Assembly: GCF_023272795.1 (NCBI RefSeq)
Contig: NZ_CP096829.1
Location: 4,030,001-4,094,000 of the forward strand
Direction of reading: 5' to 3'
DNA: 64,000 nt
Source of the DNA: Flavobacterium humidisoli
GTDB lineage: Bacteria > Bacteroidota > Bacteroidia > Flavobacteriales > Flavobacteriaceae
The position numbers were made by a program, and so were the translations under genes. The notes below the pieces were generated by a model. That model did no database searches and was not told where the DNA came from. It worked only from the letters and a program-made list of their open reading frames with translations. Shown piece after piece: positions 1-6,962 of the stretch. Each line of letters opens with the position of its first letter. Positions within the stretch are counted from its first letter, which is position 1.

Positions 1-387
1 CATGAAATCAATTTTGCCATATGTATTATGCATTATTACAATTCTATTTCGCAAAAATCTAACAGTTGCATCATGATTTCTTTCAAACATTGTAGAAACA
101 TCTATAGTTGATCTTCGTCCTTGATTTCTCAAATTATTAGCTCCATGTTTTATAGAATCAGCTAAATCATGAAGAATTTCATAGGATCTATTTTCTAGAG
201 CTAAATTGTAAGGTTTTGCTTGTATTAGCGCTTCAGGTAAATGCTTTATTGAAATTGTTAATGCATTTGCAGAAGTAATAAAGTCGTTTATCGCTGGATT
301 CATAGATAAAGCTGTTGAAAATTTTATATTAAGAATTTCCCAAGGTTTTACGATCTCAGAAATGAATTTTATAGCTTCTTCTTTCAT
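1..387 (-). CDS. Hypothetical protein, 3'-truncated by window edge
   Basis: The frame runs off the left edge: the first three bases are its last visible codon, and the ATG is the complement of 385-387. Thus 129 N-terminal residues are seen and the C-terminus is missing. The visible part looks soluble and mostly helical, with no signal peptide or membrane segment. A charged stretch HDLADSIKHGANNLRNQGR lies at residues 73-91. I do not recognise the family. It follows the split membrane/coiled-coil gene at 436-1095 on the same strand after 48 bases, so the two are probably co-transcribed. The reality of the gene is fairly sure, its function unknown. Confidence 0.6.
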   Translation of the reverse strand, partial: MKEEAIKFISEIVKPWEILNIKFSTALSMNPAINDFITSANALTISIKHLPEALIQAKPYNLALENRSYEILHDLADSIKHGANNLRNQGRRSTIDVSTMFERNHDATVRFLRNRIVIMHNTYGKIDFM

Positions 388-435
388 AATTGTTTTATTG
401 TATTAATTTCAAGTATTTATAAAATTAAAAGTATT

Positions 436-825
436 CTATTTGTCTGCCTGTTTACGTAATTCATACAGTTTTTCTCGTATGTCGACAATCATAGCTCCTG
501 AAATAGTCGGTTTCTTTTCTTGTAAATCATTTAGAACTTCTGCGATATCTACATTATCTACCACTTTTATGCTTAAAACATCATCTTTTGTTAAATGATT
601 GAGGCAACTTTTGATACATTCTATTACTCTACTTAAATTTGGAATATCATCTGTTTCGGTATAAAATGATACCGCTAAACAATAATCTCTAAAAGCTTCT
701 TTATACTTTTCATTTTGAAATAAACTATTGGCCTGTAATTGCATAATTTGCCCATTTAAACTTAACGTAGCTTTTTCCAGCTTTTGTTCATGTTCAGCTA
801 ATTTACTTTCAAGTTTTGCAACCAT
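436..825 (-). CDS. C-terminal part of a split membrane/coiled-coil protein
   Basis: This is a 129-residue frame starting at the first available ATG. Residues 1-35 are a heptad-like, Lys/Glu-rich coiled coil (KLESKLAEHEQKLEKA). The rest (about 36-129) is helical and resembles a TPR-like or helical-hairpin region, with EKYKEAFRDY and three Cys/His-poor helices. The frame is continuous upstream for 21 more codons without any ATG, GTG or TTG, back to a TAA at 889-891. That TAA is the stop of the 68-residue membrane ORF at 889-1095, in the same frame. I therefore infer one original protein of about 219 residues (membrane anchor, coiled coil, helical domain) now split by a nonsense codon. Whether this half is translated alone is unknown. 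Confidence 0.5.
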   Translation of the reverse strand: MVAKLESKLAEHEQKLEKATLSLNGQIMQLQANSLFQNEKYKEAFRDYCLAVSFYTETDDIPNLSRVIECIKSCLNHLTKDDVLSIKVVDNVDIAEVLNDLQEKKPTISGAMIVDIREKLYELRKQADK

Positions 826-888
826 TTCAGTTGCAATAGCTACTTTTCCAGCTTCAATTTTTAGATTAATTATGCTTTCTAACTCTTT

Positions 889-1095
889 TTAACTTGCCTT
901 TAAAGTTAAATGTTGAATAAAAAGAGGTACAATAACTCCAAAGATTGTAAATGAACCTGCTAAAACGGATATTAATTTTGTCCAAGAGGAATCATAAAAT
1001 TCATTTACTTTACTTAGAATTTCCAAGGTGTCACTTGTATTATTAACGGATGCATCAGCAATAGGTTTTACCGCTTCAATAATTATTTGAATCAT
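889..1095 (-). CDS. N-terminal part of a split membrane/coiled-coil protein
   Basis: A 68-residue frame with a soluble N-terminus and one hydrophobic span at about residues 38-62 (KLISVLAGSFTIFGVIVPLF), ending LTLKAS then TAA. The phrase FYDSSWTKLI followed by a membrane span matches the usual start of flavobacterial single-span proteins that continue into a long coiled coil. Here the coiled coil follows in the same frame directly after the stop (see 436-825). A single base change AAA to TAA at 889-891 would explain the split. The protein would be an inner-membrane anchor with a cytoplasmic coiled coil. Function is unknown. Confidence 0.5.
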   Translation of the reverse strand: MIQIIIEAVKPIADASVNNTSDTLEILSKVNEFYDSSWTKLISVLAGSFTIFGVIVPLFIQHLTLKAS

Positions 1096-1215
1096 AATTT
1101 TGATTTGTTTTTGGTTGTTTGCGAATATAAATTATCCAAAGATCAAATAATTACGGAAAGCCGTAAAGAGCTTAAATTTTAAAGAGTTAATTCCTTGTAC
1201 GCTTTGTAGCTTTCC

Positions 1216-1276
1216 TTTTACTTGGAATAATTTAGAAATAACATTTATTAGCATGTCTAAATTATTTTAAGTAAAA
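1216..1276 (+). promoter_or_regulatory. Large dyad upstream of the XRE gene
   Basis: Arms 1216-1236 and 1256-1276 are 21 bases each, separated by 19 bases. They are complementary except for GG (1224-1225) facing TT (1267-1268), which would be G-U pairs in a plus-strand RNA. The structure ends just before the TATATTTG element at 1281. It could be an operator for the HTH protein encoded downstream or the stem of a transcript. Confidence 0.55.
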
Positions 1277-1280
1277 ATCC

Positions 1281-1288
1281 TATATTTG
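1281..1288 (+). promoter_or_regulatory. Promoter -7 element of the XRE gene
   Basis: TATATTTG matches the Bacteroidetes -7 consensus TAnnTTTG and lies 21 bases before the ATG at 1310. Confidence 0.55.
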
Positions 1289-1309
1289 ACATTTAGGATA
1301 CATATCAAT

Positions 1310-1711
1310 ATGACAGAGAAAAAAATACATCAAGGTAGAAATATAAAGCGTTTCCGTGAAATGCTTGGCATAAAACAAGAAGCCCTTGCCTATGAATTAG
1401 GTGAAGATTGGAATCAAAAGAAAATTTCTCTTTTGGAGCAAAAAGAATTGATTGAAAATGATATTTTAGATCAAGTTGCTAAAATTCTTAAAGTGCCGGT
1501 TGAAGCTATCGAAAATTTTGATGAAGATTCTGCGATTAATATTATTGCAAATACTTTCCATGATAGTGCTGTCGCTAATACTTTTACTGAAAGTTCACAG
1601 GCAAACTTTAATTGTAGTTTTAACCCTCTTGATAAGATGGTAGAACTTTACGAGCGTATGCTTGAGCAACAAAAAGAAATGATTGAGAAATTAGAAAAAC
1701 TGATAAAATAA
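1310..1711 (+). CDS. XRE-family helix-turn-helix regulator
   Basis: A 133-residue protein. I place the start at the ATG at 1310 rather than the TTG at 1286, because the TATATTTG promoter element overlaps that upstream codon. Residues about 8-62 form a Cro/CI-type HTH (GRNIKRFREMLGIKQEALAYEL, here split at G9 and L30). A polar linker follows, and residues about 108-133 form a short Glu/Lys coiled coil that could mediate oligomerisation. The gene is divergent from the split membrane gene and preceded by a 61-bp dyad, suggesting autoregulation. It ends six bases before a convergent gene, so there is no room for a separate terminator. Target genes are unknown. Confidence 0.75.
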   Translation: MTEKKIHQGRNIKRFREMLGIKQEALAYELGEDWNQKKISLLEQKELIENDILDQVAKILKVPVEAIENFDEDSAINIIANTFHDSAVANTFTESSQANFNCSFNPLDKMVELYERMLEQQKEMIEKLEKLIK

Positions 1712-1717
1712 AGAAAC

Positions 1718-2101
1718 TTATTCATATAATTTGTTCAAAATCATATCTTTTGGTACAATATCGCCTCCGCCATTTTTATTAAATTGCAATACTTCATCTT
1801 TTACAAATAAAACTGCGCTAGATGTAACTCCGTTTTTATCTTTCAATTTTATTTGAGCTTTATCGCCATGCGGATAAACATGTCCGGAAACTTCCAAAAT
1901 TCCTGAGTTTAATTCTTTATGATTGCTTGTAACTTCGGCGGTTCCAAAAATCTTATAATTGGATTGTGCAATCGTAATTGTAAAAATATATTCTTTCTTG
2001 CAGTCTTTGCATTTTTGGTTTCCCCAAGTTCCTGAGAATTTATTTTGCTGTGAGAATGCTTGCAAGGAAATTAAAAATGCCAGGAAAAGAAATTTTTTCA
2101 T
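1718..2101 (-). CDS. Small exported protein of unknown function
   Basis: I start it at the ATG complementing 2099-2101, because MKKFLFLAFLISLQAFSQ is a clear signal peptide with an AFS-Q cleavage region. The longer frame would place ten polar residues ahead of it. The mature part is about 110 residues, rich in beta-forming segments, with a CKDC pair around residues 30-33 that could bind metal or form a disulfide. No family is recognised. It lies downstream of another small exported-protein gene (2188-2604) but behind a terminator, so it is probably transcribed separately. Confidence 0.6.
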   Translation of the reverse strand: MKKFLFLAFLISLQAFSQQNKFSGTWGNQKCKDCKKEYIFTITIAQSNYKIFGTAEVTSNHKELNSGILEVSGHVYPHGDKAQIKLKDKNGVTSSAVLFVKDEVLQFNKNGGGDIVPKDMILNKLYE

Positions 2102-2141
2102 TGTAGTTTGTTTTATTAAAATCTGAATCAAATATAAATCA

Positions 2142-2171
2142 AAAAAGCATCACAAATTTGCGATGCTTTTT
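2142..2171 (-). terminator. Rho-independent terminator after 2188-2604
   Basis: AAAAAGCATC (2142-2151) and GATGCTTTTT (2162-2171) form a 10-bp stem with a T-run on the minus strand, 17 bases after the stop of the 2188-2604 gene. Confidence 0.75.
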
Positions 2172-2187
2172 CTAAATCTTTTAAAAT

Positions 2188-2604
2188 TTACAATTTTTTC
2201 AAATAAACCGATTTTCCATTTAATGATACGTCAATTTGATTCGTTTTTTCATTAAAAGTTGTTCGCAAAGCATTTCCGTTAAAAATAGTAACGTCACCAT
2301 ATACATGGCCCGCTTCACTAGAAGTATAATCAAATTTTACTTTTTTGTTTCCTGGCTCAATTCCTAATTTGTAACTTGAAAATTTTGTTCCCCTTAAATC
2401 AAAATCCTGCTGAGAATCAATGACTTTTCCGTCAGCGTAAAAATTGGTAACCGATTTGCTTAATGTAATGTCTGGATAATATTGATTTACTTTTTTTAGA
2501 AGTTCATACTGCTCGATACTGGCATCTTCTTGTTTTGATGTAATAGTTTGAGCAAATGAAATGGATGTAAATAAAACTGCTAATAACAAAAGGTACTTTT
2601 TCAT
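2188..2604 (-). CDS. Exported protein of unknown function
   Basis: A 138-residue protein beginning MKKYLLLLAVLFTSISFAQ, a standard Sec signal peptide with cleavage after the FAQ region. The mature domain of about 120 residues alternates polar and hydrophobic residues, as in a small beta-sandwich or barrel (for example DFDLRGTKFSSYKLGIEPG). It has no cysteine and no lipobox, so a soluble periplasmic location is likely. It is divergent from the efflux gene at 2749 and has its own terminator. The family is not recognised. Confidence 0.6.
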   Translation of the reverse strand: MKKYLLLLAVLFTSISFAQTITSKQEDASIEQYELLKKVNQYYPDITLSKSVTNFYADGKVIDSQQDFDLRGTKFSSYKLGIEPGNKKVKFDYTSSEAGHVYGDVTIFNGNALRTTFNEKTNQIDVSLNGKSVYLKKL

Positions 2605-2667
2605 ACTGTCTTAATTTAAAGATTAATAGATAGTTACGCGAAATTATTTCGCGATTACTTTAATTTA

Positions 2668-2698
2668 TTGTTATAAACTTCTTCAAGTTCTATAACAA
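2668..2698 (+). promoter_or_regulatory. Dyad at the efflux-pump promoter
   Basis: TTGTTATAAACTT (2668-2680), loop CTTC, then AAGTT, a single C, and TATAACAA (2691-2698). The arms pair over 13 bp with one bulge. It ends 13 bases before the -7 element at 2712, so it covers the position where the -33 element should sit. It is a plausible operator. Confidence 0.5.
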
Positions 2699-2711
2699 GG
2701 TATGAAATCTT

Positions 2712-2719
2712 TACCTTTG
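2712..2719 (+). promoter_or_regulatory. Promoter -7 element of the MFS gene
   Basis: TACCTTTG matches TAnnTTTG, 30 bases before the ATG at 2749. Confidence 0.6.
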
Positions 2720-2748
2720 CAGAAAATTATAAGCCCTTTTTTAATATA

Positions 2749-3978
2749 ATGACAACAAAAAAATATATTCAGCTCATTCTGATATTAGGTTCTTTAACCG
2801 CTCTTGGTCCTTTTTCAATAGACATGTATCTGCCTGGTTTCTCCGGAATTGCAAAAGATTTAAATACTACTGTCGCAAAAGTTTCTATGAGTTTATCCAG
2901 TTATTTCATCGGAATTTCTGCTGGGCAATTGCTTTATGGACCTTTATTAGACCGCTTCGGACGTAAAAAACCGTTGTTTATTGGACTTTTGGTATACATT
3001 CTCGCTTCTTTAGGATGCATTTATGTTGCTGATATAGATTCATTTATATTTCTTCGTTTTATTCAGGCTATTGGAAGCTGTGCTGCCACAGTTGCTTCTG
3101 TAGCAATGGTTCGTGATTTATTTCCTGTAAAAGATATTCCGAAAGTGTTTTCGCTTTTAATGCTTGTTGTTGGACTTTCTCCAATGCTAGCGCCAACTGT
3201 TGGCGGTTATGTTACAGAAGATTTAGGCTGGCACGCTGTATTCTTTATTTTGATGTGCATGGGAATTGTGATTTTAGCAGCTTCACAATTCGGACTGCCA
3301 GATACGTATAAACCAGATGCCTCAATTTCTTTAAAACCAAAACCGATTATATCTAATTTCTTGTTGGTTATAAAGGAACCTCAATTTTATACTTACGCAT
3401 TTACTGGGGCAGTCGCATTTTCGGGATTGTTTTCTTATGTAGCAGCTTCGCCTCTAGTTTTTATGGATATTTATAAGGTTGATGCTAAAACATACGGATG
3501 GATTTTTGCGCTAATGTCTGTTAGTTTTATTGGTTCGAGTCAGTTAAATTCTATGTTGCTGAAGCGATTTACAAGCGAACAAATGATTTTTGGGGCTTTA
3601 ATTTCACAATCTATTATTAGCATCATATTCTTGATTTTGGCTTTAAATGATCTTTTAGGATTATACCAAACTATCGGAATGTTATTTTTATTTCTAGCGT
3701 GTTTAGGAATCTCAAATCCAAATACTGCTGGGTTAACGCTTGCTCCTTTTGCTAAAAATACCGGCAGTGCTTCTGCTTTAATGGGCGCAATTCAGCTTGG
3801 AATCGGAGCTTTGGCCTCCTTTGCAGTTGGTGTTTTTGTAAAAAGTTCTGTGACACCTATGGTAGCAATTATGACCACGACAACAGTTACCGCATTTATT
3901 ATTTTAAATGTTGGAAAACGATTTATAAAAAAGAAAGTTGAGTTATCAGATAGCGACGATATTATGATCGGACATTAA
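2749..3978 (+). CDS. Bcr/CflA-family MFS drug efflux transporter
   Basis: A 409-residue, 12-span inner-membrane protein. The segment PFSIDMYLPG (21-30) in the first helix is characteristic of the Bcr/CflA branch of drug:H+ antiporters. The MFS motif A appears as GPLLDRFGRKK (64-74) between helices 2 and 3. Length and hydropathy fit the family (about 400 residues, proton-coupled export of drugs such as bicyclomycin, chloramphenicol or sulfonamides). The actual substrate cannot be read from the sequence. It is a single-gene unit with its own promoter, a dyad at that promoter that hints at regulated expression, and a bidirectional terminator shared with ndh. Confidence 0.9.
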   Translation: MTTKKYIQLILILGSLTALGPFSIDMYLPGFSGIAKDLNTTVAKVSMSLSSYFIGISAGQLLYGPLLDRFGRKKPLFIGLLVYILASLGCIYVADIDSFIFLRFIQAIGSCAATVASVAMVRDLFPVKDIPKVFSLLMLVVGLSPMLAPTVGGYVTEDLGWHAVFFILMCMGIVILAASQFGLPDTYKPDASISLKPKPIISNFLLVIKEPQFYTYAFTGAVAFSGLFSYVAASPLVFMDIYKVDAKTYGWIFALMSVSFIGSSQLNSMLLKRFTSEQMIFGALISQSIISIIFLILALNDLLGLYQTIGMLFLFLACLGISNPNTAGLTLAPFAKNTGSASALMGAIQLGIGALASFAVGVFVKSSVTPMVAIMTTTTVTAFIILNVGKRFIKKKVELSDSDDIMIGH

Positions 3979-4025
3979 AAAAGGGAAAATCCCAATTTTT
4001 GAAATTCCAAATTCCAAAAAAAAAG

Positions 4026-4052
4026 AAGCCGAAATCTAATGATTTCGGCTTT
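4026..4052. terminator. Bidirectional terminator between efflux gene and ndh
   Basis: AAGCCGAAATC, loop TAAT, GATTTCGGCTT: an 11-bp GC-containing stem flanked by A- and T-rich sequence, between convergent genes. Confidence 0.8.
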
Positions 4053-4115
4053 GTTGTATATAATCCAATTGGATTTTGGAATTTTTAAAAATCATTGGAA
4101 TTTAAACTACAAGTT

Positions 4116-5381
4116 CTAATTCTGTGTCTTTTTATCTGGCCTAATAATCATTCTAAGTGATTGATCTTTTGCGAAATAAGCAACCATCCAATTCCAGAAT
4201 GTGTTTAATCTGTTTCTATAAGTGATCAAAGAAATTAAGTGTATAAACAGCCATATGATCCAAGCAAAGAAACCTTTAAAATGCCATTTTGGACTAGGTA
4301 AATCTACAACCGCTTTTGCTTTTCCTATAATAGCCATAGATCCCTTATCTTTGTAAGCAAATGGTTTAAGAGGCTTATTGACAACCATGGCTTTGAAATT
4401 TTTAGCCAGATTTAAACCTTGTTGAATTGCAACCTGAGCAACCTGTGGATGTCCATCAGGGAAATTTTTGTCTCCTGTTGCAATTGCTGTATCGCCAATT
4501 GCATAGATATTCTCTACACCGTTAACTTTATTATATTCATCCGTTGCCATGCGTCGGCCGCGTCCATAACTTTCTTTCGGAATTCCCTCAAATATTTTTG
4601 CAGAAACACCGGCAGCCCAGATTAAGTTTTTCGTTTTAATGGTTTCTCCATTTTCAAAAACTACTGTATCATCTACGTAATCAACAACTTTAGTGTTTAA
4701 TTTTACTACAACTCCAAGTTTTGTGAGTGCCTCTAGAGTATCTTTTTGCGAATCTTTGCTCATTGGAGATAAAAGTGCATCTCCACCATCAACCAAATAA
4801 ACATTGCTCGCAGAAGTATCTAATTCTGGATATTCTTTAAGGAGAATATTTTTTCTCATTTCAGCAAACATTCCCGAAACCTCCACTCCTGTTGGCCCCC
4901 CTCCTGCTACTACGATTGTAAGTAATTTACGTCTTTTTCGCATATCCTTACAAATGGCTGCTTTTTCAAGGTTTTTAAGCAATGTGTTACGCATTACGAT
5001 GGCATCATTTAAGGTTTTCATCGGAATGGCATTTTTCATTACGTTTTCCATACCAAAATAACTCGTTTCTGCACCAGTGGCAAAAACAAGATAATCGTAT
5101 TCAAGTTCTCCGTTGCTTAAAGTGATTTTCTTTTCAGCAGGAGAAACAGATAATAATTCGCCAAGACGAAAACTTAGATTTTTTTTACCTGCAAAAAATT
5201 TTCTAAAAGGATAACTAATGCTCGAAGGCTCTAAAAACGCCGTAGCAACTTGATATATAAGTGGTGGGAAAAAGTTATAATTATTCTTGTCGACAAGCGT
5301 TACTTGTATTTGAGGCTGATTTACAAGTTCTTTTGCTAGGTTAATCCCTGCAAATCCCCCTCCAATAATGACTATTCTCAT
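4116..5381 (-). CDS. ndh: Type II NADH:quinone dehydrogenase
   Basis: A 421-residue flavoprotein. The FAD-binding Rossmann motif is IIGGGFAGINLAKEL (about 5-19), and a second dinucleotide motif VVAGGGPTGVEVSG (about 157-170) binds NADH. A third flavin contact is YAIGDTA near residue 293. The C-terminal part has an aromatic, hydrophobic segment (FFAWIIWLFIHLISLI, about 367-382) that anchors the enzyme on the inner membrane. NDH-2 passes electrons from NADH to menaquinone without pumping protons. It is monocistronic. A perfect 14-bp palindrome lies 62 bases upstream of the start (5443-5456), suggesting a redox- or metal-linked repressor. Confidence 0.9.
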   Translation of the reverse strand: MRIVIIGGGFAGINLAKELVNQPQIQVTLVDKNNYNFFPPLIYQVATAFLEPSSISYPFRKFFAGKKNLSFRLGELLSVSPAEKKITLSNGELEYDYLVFATGAETSYFGMENVMKNAIPMKTLNDAIVMRNTLLKNLEKAAICKDMRKRRKLLTIVVAGGGPTGVEVSGMFAEMRKNILLKEYPELDTSASNVYLVDGGDALLSPMSKDSQKDTLEALTKLGVVVKLNTKVVDYVDDTVVFENGETIKTKNLIWAAGVSAKIFEGIPKESYGRGRRMATDEYNKVNGVENIYAIGDTAIATGDKNFPDGHPQVAQVAIQQGLNLAKNFKAMVVNKPLKPFAYKDKGSMAIIGKAKAVVDLPSPKWHFKGFFAWIIWLFIHLISLITYRNRLNTFWNWMVAYFAKDQSLRMIIRPDKKTQN

Positions 5382-5442
5382 ATATGTTGTATTAAGTAGG
5401 ATTATAAAATAATTCCTTATAAATATACAACTTTAATATGCA

Positions 5443-5456
5443 ATGACAATTGTCAT
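5443..5456 (-). promoter_or_regulatory. Palindrome upstream of ndh
   Basis: ATGACAATTGTCAT is a perfect 14-bp palindrome in the ndh upstream region. On the minus strand it is followed by GTTG and TATATTTA, a one-mismatch version of the -7 element, so it is placed like an operator near -33. Confidence 0.45.
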
Positions 5457-5461
5457 ATTTA

Positions 5462-6796
5462 TTACTTTTTGAATTTTTTAACTGTTTTTTCAACTACATC
5501 GATTTTGTTCTGTAAGACATAACTTGCCATTAATTTCTCGATTAGTTCGTCTTTTGTCAAATGATGGAAAACGGTTTTTACTCTCGTTTTTAAATCTTGC
5601 GAAAGCTCATGATTTGGCTTTGTTTTAAAGATTTGTTTTGCCCACAAAAGCATATTGTTTTCTTCAAGACTTGCCGCTGAAGGTTTTTTAAATTCAGAGA
5701 ATTTAATTCCTAATTCTCTTTCAAAATCAGCAATTTCAAAAACTTCTTCTTGCTGTAAAACCGTCAAAGAAAGCCCTTTTGCCCCTGCCCTTGCCGTTCT
5801 TCCGCTTCGGTGAACGTAGTTTTCGTAAGTATCAGGCAAATGATAATTAATCACATATGAGATTTCTTTTACATCGATCCCTCTTGCAGCCAAATCGGTT
5901 GCAACCAAAATATTGATATGACCTTCACGAAACTGTTCCATAATTCTGTCACGAATCCCTTGTGACAAACTTCCATGAAGTGCTCCCGAAGAAAATTTAT
6001 TGATTGCCAGATTTTTAGCCAATTTATTAACAGCAGCCTTCGTTTTACAGAAAATAATTCCTCTTTCGCCCTCTCTAGAATTCAAGAAATGCATTAAAAC
6101 TTCCAATTTTTCAATCGGATCTACCACAATATATTCATGATCGATTCCTTCGTTTCCTACGATTTCCATACTGGCACTTATTTGAACTACATTTTTATTC
6201 AAATAATTCTGAATCAGCTGTTTTATTGTTCCAGGAAGTGTTGCTGAAAACAATAAAGTACGATGCTTTTTAGGGAGTTCCGCAACAATTTCGTCTAAGC
6301 TTTCTTTAAGAATGGCTACCATTTCATCGGCTTCATCCAAAACCAGATATTCTGTTTGTTTTATATCGATTGCTTTACGTTGAATTAAATCGATTAAACG
6401 CCCTGGAGTGGCCACTACGATTTGCGCGCCTTCTTTTAATCTTTCGATTTGTGGTTTTATTGGAGTTCCTCCGCAAATTGAAGCAATAGATATATTAGGG
6501 ATATATTTTGAAAAACTTTCTAAGTTTCTAAAAATTTGCTGTCCCAGTTCTCTAGTTGGAACTAAAATAACGGCTTGAACTATTGTTGATTCTGCATTTA
6601 CCAATTGTAATAAAGGCAATCCAAAAGCGGCCGTTTTTCCTGTTCCTGTTTTGGCTAAACCAACAATGTCATGGGTTTCGCTCAAAAATAACGGAATTGT
6701 TTTTTGTTGAATTTCTGTTGGTTCAACAATGTTTAATTCGCTTAAAGCTTTTAAAATTGGAGCCGAAATTCCTAATGTTGAGAATGATTTAGACAT
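5462..6796 (-). CDS. DEAD-box ATP-dependent RNA helicase
   Basis: A 444-residue superfamily-2 RNA helicase with all core motifs: Q-motif PTEIQQKTIP (26-35), Walker A AKTGTGKT (48-55), PTRELG (80-85), TPGR (130-133), DEAD (154-157), SAT near 189, and HRSGRTAR near 331 in the second RecA domain. The C-terminal extension (about 375-444) is short and basic (VVEKTVKKFKK), without a DbpA RNA-binding fold. The family unwinds RNA duplexes in ribosome assembly, mRNA decay or cold adaptation; the specific role cannot be assigned. It ends close to the ndh upstream region, so readthrough into ndh is possible. Confidence 0.92.
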   Translation of the reverse strand: MSKSFSTLGISAPILKALSELNIVEPTEIQQKTIPLFLSETHDIVGLAKTGTGKTAAFGLPLLQLVNAESTIVQAVILVPTRELGQQIFRNLESFSKYIPNISIASICGGTPIKPQIERLKEGAQIVVATPGRLIDLIQRKAIDIKQTEYLVLDEADEMVAILKESLDEIVAELPKKHRTLLFSATLPGTIKQLIQNYLNKNVVQISASMEIVGNEGIDHEYIVVDPIEKLEVLMHFLNSREGERGIIFCKTKAAVNKLAKNLAINKFSSGALHGSLSQGIRDRIMEQFREGHINILVATDLAARGIDVKEISYVINYHLPDTYENYVHRSGRTARAGAKGLSLTVLQQEEVFEIADFERELGIKFSEFKKPSAASLEENNMLLWAKQIFKTKPNHELSQDLKTRVKTVFHHLTKDELIEKLMASYVLQNKIDVVEKTVKKFKK

Positions 6797-6810
6797 AATT
6801 TAGTTTTTTG

Positions 6811-6945
6811 TTTCAGGTTTCATGTTTCAAGTTTTACAGAATCCTGATAGTTTGACAAAAGGAGAAATAGTATTAAATACAGTTTCTCCTTTTAAAATTA
6901 TTATATTATTTAGATTCCAACAACTTGAAACATGAAACCTGAAAC
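6811..6945. repeat. Nested inverted repeat, GTTTCA family
   Basis: A perfect 24-bp inverted repeat (6811-6834 and 6922-6945), built from GTTTCAGG and GTTTCAAG units, encloses a second perfect inverted repeat AAAAGGAGAAA (6857-6867) / TTTCTCCTTTT (6883-6893). The inner hairpin followed by T/A-rich sequence could terminate the helicase gene at 6963-8501. The outer arms belong to a family seen again at 10824 and 17261. Confidence 0.75.
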
Positions 6946-6962
6946 TTTTCAACTAAAATTTA

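Noticed and set aside
11..21. TTTGCCATATG half of the Crp-like palindrome near the left edge
   Set aside because: It lies inside a coding region and has no second half.
4419..5061. Plus-strand ORFs opposite ndh
   Set aside because: They are antisense shadows of ndh with unlikely composition and no promoter or homology.
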